This document shows, one piece after another, positions 5,294-12,305 of a DNA stretch of 19,258 nt. This DNA is from Clostridiales bacterium (GTDB lineage: Bacteria > Bacillota > Clostridia > Oscillospirales > Oscillospiraceae), in NCBI GenBank assembly GCA_009774055.1, contig VSNB01000026.1, positions 1 to 19,258 on the forward strand, read 5' to 3'. A model generated the notes under the pieces. It did no database searches, had not been told where the DNA came from, and saw only the letters and a program-made list of their open reading frames with translations. A program made the translations under genes and the position numbers. The number at the start of each line of letters is the position of its first letter. Within the stretch, counting starts at the first letter, position 1.

Positions 5294-6553
5294 TTACGGT
5301 TTCAGCAGGGCCTCCGTGTACTGCACATCCTCCCGGGTGAAGAGCCCTTCCAGCTCCAGCGCCGGGTCGGTGTGCCAGATCACTCGGTCCTGACAGTAGA
5401 TGGACTGCACACCTTCTTCAGCCAGCCGCGCCAGCTCTTCCGGCAGCAGCCCGTCGGCGATATACACCGGCAGCATCGCCAGCAGCGTCTCGCCGCACCC
5501 TTGGTCAGTGGAGTAGCAGGTCAGACTGTGAACCGCGCTGCGGCAGAATCCATCTGCTATATCCAAGTAAAGGGTACGGACCTCCCCTGTTTTTAATTCA
5601 TAGAATCTCCAGCGCTCGCTGTCATTCAAGGGGTAATCCCGCAGCGTCACCAAGCTCTGAGGTCCCTGGTAATGCATCGTTGCCGCAGGACAGACAGCCT
5701 GGTCCCACAGATCCAGAATCGAAAAGGAATAATCCGTTTCCCGGACATCCAGGTTCCGAGTAAAGCCGTCATAACTGCTCAGAGTCCCTTTAGTAAACCC
5801 TTCGGCGGCCAATGCGTCAGCCAGATAGTCCGCAACGAAGGCGTTGCGCATCCAGGAGAAGTCAATGAAGCGATCCACCCCGTTCTCCTGAGCGTAGGCA
5901 AGATAATGATCTGACACTCGCAGGCAAATTCGGTTATTCTCCAGCAGCTCCAGATCAATCGCCTGCGCATCTCCGGCAAAAGCCGCAATCTCACCATACT
6001 CCTGACGAACTGCTTCGTTCAGCCGGGGATCAAAATCCACCAGCTGGGAATCATCCTCGCAGAAAAACAGGTCGTCATACCGCGTATAAACCGGCCCCAG
6101 ATACAGCTCCCGCCGCCCACTATCCGGAAAACAGGCCAGGGCCTTATACAGGCCTTCGTCTATCTCCAATACCTCATTAGGATGCAGATTGATGGTTCGA
6201 ACATTGGTTACATCCTCATATTCCTGATCGCTGTTGAATAACCGGAACGCCTTTTGACAAGCATCCGTATAGATATCCGTTACCATCTTTGCTTCCGCTG
6301 AATTATTCAACTCGTAGAGGAAAATAAACTCTTCCCCACAACTGGGACCACCCGAACCACTTACCTCAATAGTCTGCCATCCTGTCTCTGGAGTCAACAG
6401 CCCCATAAAGGCATATACCAGCATTCCTGCGCCAAACAAAAGCAGTACAACAGCAATTATCAGTTTTCGCCCGGCATTCTCTTCATTCAGCTCAATACGT
6501 TCTACCGGCTTGGGATGCGGTAAATCTCGTTTGTCTCTGGCCTCACGCTTCAA
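5294..6553 (-). CDS. Membrane-anchored, apparently degenerate ApbE-fold protein
   Basis: A 419-residue protein with a charged N-terminus, one membrane helix (about 30-52) and an extracellular region. That region follows the order of clostridial ApbE (FAD:protein FMN transferase) in reduced form: AFRLFNSDQEYEDVTNVRTI (ApbE LFDIYNEYEGxNNxxTIN), a middle section ending DFSWMRNAFVADYLADALAA where ApbE has DxGAIAKGYAxD, EGFTKGTLSSYDGFTRNLD for the GGN strand, and a C-terminal VHSLTCYSTDQGCGETLLAM like the ApbE TVIAxxxxxADALSTALF element. The AKG and Mg-binding residues are missing, so flavin transfer is unlikely. Start is TTG (no ATG is available before the membrane helix; an in-frame stop lies just upstream), 1 nt after the oppF stop. 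Co-transcription suggests an accessory or sensor role. ApbE homology is inferred by eye. Confidence 0.7.
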   Translation of the reverse strand: MKREARDKRDLPHPKPVERIELNEENAGRKLIIAVVLLLFGAGMLVYAFMGLLTPETGWQTIEVSGSGGPSCGEEFIFLYELNNSAEAKMVTDIYTDACQKAFRLFNSDQEYEDVTNVRTINLHPNEVLEIDEGLYKALACFPDSGRRELYLGPVYTRYDDLFFCEDDSQLVDFDPRLNEAVRQEYGEIAAFAGDAQAIDLELLENNRICLRVSDHYLAYAQENGVDRFIDFSWMRNAFVADYLADALAAEGFTKGTLSSYDGFTRNLDVRETDYSFSILDLWDQAVCPAATMHYQGPQSLVTLRDYPLNDSERWRFYELKTGEVRTLYLDIADGFCRSAVHSLTCYSTDQGCGETLLAMLPVYIADGLLPEELARLAEEGVQSIYCQDRVIWHTDPALELEGLFTREDVQYTEALLKP

Positions 6554-6554
6554 A

Positions 6555-7880
6555 TCACATCACCGTAATCAACAGTAACAGAAGGAAAATCACTACAAGC
6601 GCCGCCAAGAATATAAAGCCAGCAATTGCACCTTTCCTGCATGCCTTATAATTGCGGAAATGATGAAAATGCTTAAACGTTACAGCGGCAATAAGTCCCA
6701 GGATCGGCAGCAGGAAAGACACCAGTGTATACCAAAGGCTTCCGGTATCATGGCGCGGATGGATCATGGAAACGTCATCTTCCACCACTGCTTCAGCCGC
6801 CATCTCTGCACTGGAAGCTCTCTGCTCCGATGCATTGGAATCAACGATCTGAATGGGCTTAACAGGAATGTCCCTCTCTCGGATGGCCTTGTACTCTGCA
6901 ATCTCCTTCTGATTGCCGTAAATATAGTGGTCGTGGCCGATGCATACCAATTCCGGCTGATCTGTGGAGTAATCGTGGATGGAAGGATCATAGGTGTAGA
7001 GCACCTTGTTCTTCTCCAGTTTGGGGTCCGGGATGGGGATCGCGGAGATCAGCGAGTGGGTGTAGGGGTGCAGGGGGAAGTTAAACAGCTCCTCCGCCTC
7101 CGCCACTTCCACGATCCGGCCCTTATAGATAACGCCGATGCGGTCGGAAATGAAGCGCACCACCGACAGATCGTGGGCGATGAAGAGGTAGGTCAGGTTT
7201 TTCTCCTCCTGGAACTTCTTCATCAGGTTGAGCACCTGGGCGCGGATGGACACGTCCAGAGCGGAGATAGGTTCGTCCGCCACTACCAGCTCCGGCTCCA
7301 TAACCATAGCCCGGGCAATACCGATACGCTGACGCTGACCGCCGGAGAACTCATGGGGATAACGGGTCAGGTGCTCAGGCAGCAGGCCCACCTCATTAAT
7401 CATCTCTTCCACTCGCCGCACACGGTCGGCCTCGTTGTCAAACAGGTGGAAATTGTACAGGCCTTCGGAGATAATATAATCCACGGTAGCCCGCTCGTTC
7501 AAAGATGCGGCAGGATCCTGAAATACCATCTGAATATTTCGGATGACCTCCCGGTCCAGAGCGTGTGGAATCTTACCGGAAATGCGTACGCCCTTGTACT
7601 GAATTTCCCCACCAGCCAGTGGATTAACCCGGATAACCGCACGCCCCACGGTGGTCTTTCCGGAACCAGACTCACCTACCAGAGAAAAGGTTTCCCCCTT
7701 GTAAATATCAAAGGTTGCGTTCTGAACAGCGCGGACTGCGGCCTCTCCCTTGCCGAAGGTAATATCCACATTTTTCAGGGACAGGAGGATCTCCTTGCCG
7801 CTCTTCTCATCAATGGGGCCATGCTCCGGCAGGTATGTTCCCCGGTCCGCTCTTTCCTTGTCTTGTTTTAATGTAGCCAC
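6555..7880 (-). CDS. oppF: Oligopeptide ABC transporter ATPase OppF with C-terminal membrane hairpin
   Basis: A 441-residue ATPase of the Opp/Dpp family. Walker A GESGSGKT at 69-76, Q-loop VFQDP at 119-123, signature FSGGQRQR at 178-185, Walker B VVADEP at 199-204 and H-loop AHD at 235-237 are all intact, so it should hydrolyse ATP. The usual OppF ends near residue 330. Here a linker (about 345-380) leads to two hydrophobic helices (about 382-401 and 416-438) joined by a His/Lys/Arg-rich loop (KHFHHFRN), forming a predicted membrane hairpin. I chose GTG 7880 because GGGGAGGA lies 8 nt upstream and it clears the oppD stop; the longer upstream frame overlaps oppD. Fourth ABC gene, 16 nt after oppD. 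Confidence 0.92.
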   Translation of the reverse strand: MATLKQDKERADRGTYLPEHGPIDEKSGKEILLSLKNVDITFGKGEAAVRAVQNATFDIYKGETFSLVGESGSGKTTVGRAVIRVNPLAGGEIQYKGVRISGKIPHALDREVIRNIQMVFQDPAASLNERATVDYIISEGLYNFHLFDNEADRVRRVEEMINEVGLLPEHLTRYPHEFSGGQRQRIGIARAMVMEPELVVADEPISALDVSIRAQVLNLMKKFQEEKNLTYLFIAHDLSVVRFISDRIGVIYKGRIVEVAEAEELFNFPLHPYTHSLISAIPIPDPKLEKNKVLYTYDPSIHDYSTDQPELVCIGHDHYIYGNQKEIAEYKAIRERDIPVKPIQIVDSNASEQRASSAEMAAEAVVEDDVSMIHPRHDTGSLWYTLVSFLLPILGLIAAVTFKHFHHFRNYKACRKGAIAGFIFLAALVVIFLLLLLITVM

Positions 7881-7896
7881 GATTCTATCCTCCCCC

Positions 7897-9645
7897 CTAA
7901 ATATTGAACGCTTTGACAAGCTTCTCATGGATATCCTGGATGCTCTCCGGCTTCTCGATCTTCGGAGCATGCTCATCCAGCAGCCATGTCTTGGCAAAAT
8001 GTGTCTCCGATACCTGGAACATAGGCGGCTCCATCAGCGTATCAATCTTCAGACAATGAGGATTCCGCGGCGCAAAGGCATCGCCCACGATACTGTTGTA
8101 CAAAGAAGGCGGGGTTCCTGTAATAGAATAGAGCTTGGTATTCCTCTGGGCCAACTGCGGCAGGGAACTGAGCAGCGCCCAAGTATAGGGGTGCCGGGGG
8201 TCATAAAAGACCTCCTCTACGTTGCCGAGCTCAATTACCTGCCCAGCGTACAACACCGCCACCCGGTCAGCTATGTTTGCCACTACCCCCAGATCGTGGG
8301 TGATAAAAACAATGGTATAATTGAACTCCTTTTGCAAATCCTTGATCAACTGGAGAATCTGCGCTTGGATCGTCACGTCCAAGGCCGTGGTTGGCTCATC
8401 GCAGATCAGGATCTTAGGCTGGCAGGACAGAGCGATGGCAATGACAATTCTCTGCCGCATACCGCCGGAGTACTGGAAGGGGTAGTCGTCAAACCGGGCC
8501 GAGGCATTAGGAATGCCCACCTTCTGCATCAGCTCCAAGGCTCGATGCCGGGCTTCCACCTCGGTACAATCCTGATGCTTTAAGATAATAGACGTAATTT
8601 GCTTACCAATAGTAATAATGGGGTTGAGACTGGTCATCGGGTCCTGGAACACAGTAGCAATCCGGCGGCCCCGAATGCGGCACCAATCCTTCGGATAGCG
8701 CACCTTGGCCAGGTTAAGGATACAAGTGCCATGAATGTCATCCGGCGTCTCATCCAAATAGCGCACCCGAAATACGATGTCCTCAAAAATCGTATTCAGC
8801 TGGCCTTCGTTCGAGAGATCCACACCCAGCTGCATGGCCTTTTTCAATGCCTCCAACAGCTGCTTGCGCATTTTCATCTCCTGGCGCATACCATAGCGGC
8901 CAGTGGAGAGGTATATCTCTTTAGCAAGAATCTCGTTTCGCTTTTTTACTTCCAGCGAGATTTCACCCTGGATCTCCTTTTCGTACCGTGCCTTTAAAGC
9001 TGCGTACTCCTTGTCGATACGCTGATTAAAGGCTGTATCGGCAGCGGCAGCGGACTTTTGGGCCCGAGCGACCTGCTTTTGGCGCGCCTCATGCTCCTTG
9101 ATTTCCTTATCCAACCGATTAATTAAACGGCTGGTTTCCCGGATCTTCGCCTTGTCTTTGGTGGGATCCAGTGTCTGTTTAAGGTTGAATGCATCCGTAC
9201 GCTTGGCAACCAGGGCCAGACGCTCTTCCTCGGCCTTCCACCGCTCTTCTTCGGGTATTTCGCCGCGCTGGCGCTTCTCGCTCTCCAGCTCCAGCATCTT
9301 CTGATATGTCGCGGAGCCCAGCTCCAGGCGGGAAGACTCGTTCAATGCGGATATTGACTCCTCCATGCTCTTCTGCGCGGAGGCCGTCAGCTTCAAGTGG
9401 ATATCAACCAGCTCTTCATCGTTGAAAACAATACTTCCATCACTGACGAAGCCATTTGAGTCCAGCATCCCTGCAAAAGTCTTGGTAAACACAGACTTCC
9501 CGGAACCGGATTCGCCCACGATGGCTATGGATTCGTTCTCGTAGATATCCAGGGAAATACCTCGGATTGCGGTCAATATACGACCACGGACGCGGAATTT
9601 CACATGCAGGTCCTTAACGGACAGCAATACCTTTTTCTCTTCCAT
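7897..9645 (-). CDS. oppD: Oligopeptide ABC transporter ATPase OppD with large coiled-coil insert
   Basis: A 582-residue ATPase, against about 330 for ordinary OppD. Walker A GESGSGKS is at 44-51, Q-loop VFQDP at 332-336, signature YSGGMRQR at 392-399, Walker B ILICDEP at 412-418 and H-loop THD at 449-451: all intact. The extra length is one block, about residues 82-320, between the strand after Walker A (DGSIVFNDEELVDI) and the canonical RIRGRRIATVFQDP. It is rich in Glu, Lys, Arg, Ala and Leu with few Gly or Pro, consistent with long helices or coiled coil. The C-terminal OppD Cys cluster is reduced (FAPRNPHC). ATG 9645 has GGGGGAG 5 nt upstream; the longer upstream frame overlaps oppC. Pairs with OppF as the nucleotide-binding heterodimer. 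Confidence 0.93.
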   Translation of the reverse strand: MEEKKVLLSVKDLHVKFRVRGRILTAIRGISLDIYENESIAIVGESGSGKSVFTKTFAGMLDSNGFVSDGSIVFNDEELVDIHLKLTASAQKSMEESISALNESSRLELGSATYQKMLELESEKRQRGEIPEEERWKAEEERLALVAKRTDAFNLKQTLDPTKDKAKIRETSRLINRLDKEIKEHEARQKQVARAQKSAAAADTAFNQRIDKEYAALKARYEKEIQGEISLEVKKRNEILAKEIYLSTGRYGMRQEMKMRKQLLEALKKAMQLGVDLSNEGQLNTIFEDIVFRVRYLDETPDDIHGTCILNLAKVRYPKDWCRIRGRRIATVFQDPMTSLNPIITIGKQITSIILKHQDCTEVEARHRALELMQKVGIPNASARFDDYPFQYSGGMRQRIVIAIALSCQPKILICDEPTTALDVTIQAQILQLIKDLQKEFNYTIVFITHDLGVVANIADRVAVLYAGQVIELGNVEEVFYDPRHPYTWALLSSLPQLAQRNTKLYSITGTPPSLYNSIVGDAFAPRNPHCLKIDTLMEPPMFQVSETHFAKTWLLDEHAPKIEKPESIQDIHEKLVKAFNI

Positions 9646-9656
9646 GGCGCTCCCCC

Positions 9657-10634
9657 TTACATATGTGTCCGCGGGTCGGACGCGTCGCCTAAGTTTTGAC
9701 CCACCACGTACAGCACCACGCTGATAATACCAGCAATGGCTACTGGGCTCCAAAACTCAAAGCCCCATCCCTTGGTAACCATAGCGCTCTGCGCCTCAAA
9801 AATCAACCGGCCAAGACTTACCTCGGTCATGCCCAGACCGATGTAGGACAGGAATACCTCATAAGAGATATAGGAGGGGATCTCCGTAGCCAGAAGAGTC
9901 ACGATGATGCTGGTCATGAAGGGCAGGATGTTCTTCATAGCAATCTTTACCGTGCTGGTTCCCAAGCACCGGGATGCCAAATTATATTCCCGGTCACGGA
10001 TAATAACCACCTGTATTCTTATGGTATAGGCGATGCCTAACCAGCCGACGATCGTCATGGCAAATACCAGTGTCATAAAGCTTGGGCTAAAGATCATAAC
10101 CAACACGGCGATTACGAGGATAAAGGGTACATTGGCGATAATGTTGTACACCTCCATCATCACCATGTCCACCTTCTTAGAAAAGCCCCAAATCGCTCCA
10201 ACGATAACGCCTATCGTCATATTGATGGCCGCGCAGATAAATGCCAGAGAAATCGAGATCCGAGAACCAAACCAGATGGCATCAAAAGTGGAGTTGCCGG
10301 CACCACCGGTACCCAAAATCCAGTGAATGGAGTTGCCCAGCAGTTTCATGGCCGGTCCGGGCATCAGGTGCTGCGTTTCCGGCCGGGTCAGATTCGCGAA
10401 CTGGTCGTATGGCACCAGCGTGGGATACACGTAAGCGAACAAAATCACAACACCTAACAGGCTCAAAATAATAATGTTCGACTTCTTGCGGAAAAAGACC
10501 CGAAACACACTGCTCCAATAGGAGTAACGGGGCGCGGTGATTTTTTCGGATTCCAGATCGCTGTGATTAACCTCAGAAAACAGCTCCGCCTCGCTGAGGC
10601 CCAATTTCTTGTAATCATAATCCATAACGCTCAC
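9657..10634 (-). CDS. oppC: Oligopeptide ABC transporter permease OppC
   Basis: A 325-residue permease of normal OppC length: cytoplasmic N-terminus with the OppC_N-type first helix (about 52-70), a loop, then five further helices carrying the binding-protein-dependent transport fold. The EAA coupling loop reads EYNLASRCLGTSTVKIAMKN with ILPF following, the site that contacts the ATPase. The frame opens with a GTG at 10634 whose last bases overlap the oppB TGA; an ATG three codons later (10625) with AGGTGA 5 nt upstream is an equally good start. It is the only Opp subunit here without an obvious addition. Confidence 0.92.
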   Translation of the reverse strand: MSVMDYDYKKLGLSEAELFSEVNHSDLESEKITAPRYSYWSSVFRVFFRKKSNIIILSLLGVVILFAYVYPTLVPYDQFANLTRPETQHLMPGPAMKLLGNSIHWILGTGGAGNSTFDAIWFGSRISISLAFICAAINMTIGVIVGAIWGFSKKVDMVMMEVYNIIANVPFILVIAVLVMIFSPSFMTLVFAMTIVGWLGIAYTIRIQVVIIRDREYNLASRCLGTSTVKIAMKNILPFMTSIIVTLLATEIPSYISYEVFLSYIGLGMTEVSLGRLIFEAQSAMVTKGWGFEFWSPVAIAGIISVVLYVVGQNLGDASDPRTHM

Positions 10635-12208
10635 CTATCCTTTGTCGAGAACGAAATCCGCGGATCCACCGTGGCCATGAGGATGTCACCCAGGATAATG
10701 GACGTTACACTCAAAATCGCGTAGAACAACGCCACGCCCACAATGACTCCGTTGTCATACTTGTTAATGGCTTCCGTCAGCACGTTACCGGCGCCAGGCA
10801 CCACATACACGCGCTCTGTAATAATCGCGCCTGTCATGGCAAAAAGCAGTGAGCCGGGAACGCCATGGACAATGGGAATCACCGCATTTTTTAGGATATG
10901 CTTCGTAAATATCTCATTTTCTGTTAAGCCGCCGGACCGGGCAAACTTGACATAATCCGAGTTCATCTGGTCAATCATATACCGGCGCAGCCACTTCATC
11001 AAGCCTGCAATGGAAGGCAGCGCCAGTGATATAATCGGCAGAACGAACATCAGCTTGCCTCCGGACTCCATATCGAAAGTCGTAGGAAGGCCGAGTCGTC
11101 CTCCAATGGATTTAAACAGAAAGATATAGGCAAGGGAAGGTACAGCAATTATAAAAATGATGTAAACCGTACCGATTTTATCAATCAGCTTATCCTTTTT
11201 TCGCGCCATAGCGACACCAACCGGCAATCCTATACAATAGGCCATGCAAGTGGAAATGATTCCATTAATAAAGGAAAAACCAATCTTGGATGGCGCACGG
11301 CGGTGTGTGGCAACATCGGTATAGTCATCAATAAAACGGGTTTCGTTTGTGGCAACGGCCGTACGGGAACCCGCCCGATAGGTTGCTGTATGCAGGTCAT
11401 CTGCGCTTGATTCCACATGGCCCGTGGGGTAAGTGACATCAGAAAGGACATAGGTGCCCTGGCTCCGGGTCAACGTGTGGAACACATCCAAACCGCGGGT
11501 AATGGAATAGGAGGTACCCAGTTGGATGGTCAGCATATTCTGATGGAAATAGGGGAACTGGTCGTTCATATAAAAAAGGTATTTGTGTTCTGTGCCATTG
11601 CCAATAATAGCAGGTGAAAATTTTTCCCCGCCGTAGACCGGATCATACCAGGTGAAAGTAAGCCCCCGCTCGCCAACGTCCTCTTTCACCCGGTTAATGT
11701 TGTCGAAATGCAGAATACTGGTAAAATAATCCAGCATTCTGTTCAACAGCGGCACGTCCTTGGACGCAAACAGCTGCTGTTGACCGCCGTTAGCCAGCTT
11801 GGGGTTGCGGCGGCTCTCCTGCTTCGCTTCCAGCCGTATAACTTCATAGCCCTGAGATTCGTAATGCTCGGTAAATTTCGCTACGTATTCCGCTACTAAA
11901 GGATCATCCTTATCTGGCGTACGGCCAATCCCGCCGGCAAGCGAACGGGTTTCCTCGTCCAGTTCGCCGTCCTGAACCAGCTGATTGAGGTAATCATTGT
12001 ATGTTACATAGTCCAGATAGCCGTACTCTTCCCACCTCTGATACATATAGGTAACACGGTCGTTATTCGCTGTCTTAGTGAACTGTCCATCTGCCGCAAA
12101 TATTCTGTCGCGATCCACCAAGGCGTATACCAGCATCATGACAATCGCTACCACCGCAATGATGGACAGGATGCCGCGCAGGATTCGTTTTACTAAATAT
12201 TTTCCCAT
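10631..12208 (-). CDS. oppB: Oligopeptide ABC transporter permease OppB with large extracellular domain
   Basis: A 525-residue permease; typical OppB is about 305-330. TM1 is at about 12-31. Residues about 32-308 are a hydrophilic extracellular domain rich in Tyr, Asp and Asn, in which the ordinary OppB loop element survives as QLGTSYSITRGLDVFHTL (229-246). The canonical fold follows: TM2 from about 309, further helices, and the EAA loop DYVKFARSGGLTENEIFTKH with ILKNAVIPIV. The end, ILGDILMATVDPRISF, is typical OppB. I prefer ATG 12208 (MGKYLVKRIL, as in the family). Earlier ATGs lie within the perfect hairpin at 12230-12270 and would add a non-homologous leader. Overlaps oppC by 4 nt. Confidence 0.9.
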   Translation of the reverse strand: MGKYLVKRILRGILSIIAVVAIVMMLVYALVDRDRIFAADGQFTKTANNDRVTYMYQRWEEYGYLDYVTYNDYLNQLVQDGELDEETRSLAGGIGRTPDKDDPLVAEYVAKFTEHYESQGYEVIRLEAKQESRRNPKLANGGQQQLFASKDVPLLNRMLDYFTSILHFDNINRVKEDVGERGLTFTWYDPVYGGEKFSPAIIGNGTEHKYLFYMNDQFPYFHQNMLTIQLGTSYSITRGLDVFHTLTRSQGTYVLSDVTYPTGHVESSADDLHTATYRAGSRTAVATNETRFIDDYTDVATHRRAPSKIGFSFINGIISTCMAYCIGLPVGVAMARKKDKLIDKIGTVYIIFIIAVPSLAYIFLFKSIGGRLGLPTTFDMESGGKLMFVLPIISLALPSIAGLMKWLRRYMIDQMNSDYVKFARSGGLTENEIFTKHILKNAVIPIVHGVPGSLLFAMTGAIITERVYVVPGAGNVLTEAINKYDNGVIVGVALFYAILSVTSIILGDILMATVDPRISFSTKDR

Positions 12209-12229
12209 ATCGTTTTTCACACCCCTCAT

Positions 12230-12270
12230 ATGCTTACAGGAGAATGGGGTCGCCATTCTCCTGTAAGCAT
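12230..12270. repeat. 18-bp perfect inverted repeat between oppA and oppB
   Basis: The arm ATGCTTACAGGAGAATGG (12230-12247) and its exact complement (12253-12270) flank a 5-nt loop. In the operon transcript it forms a very stable hairpin just before the oppB start, with no U-tract after it. Hairpins in this position after binding-protein genes are known to protect the upstream message and reduce downstream expression, giving excess binding protein. Smaller structures precede it: CACCGCGGTG at 12282-12291 and GAGGC/GCCTC at 12291-12303. Confidence 0.85.
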
Positions 12271-12305
12271 GAATTTTATTTCACCGCGGTGAGGCAAAGC
12301 CTCTC

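Noticed and set aside
6660..7871. 403-residue plus-strand frame antisense to oppF
   Set aside because: No recognisable domain and fully opposite a gene with all ABC motifs.
10631..12208. oppB as two fused or frameshifted genes
   Set aside because: The frame is continuous, the permease elements on either side of the ectodomain belong to one protein, and the loop motif inside it is preserved.
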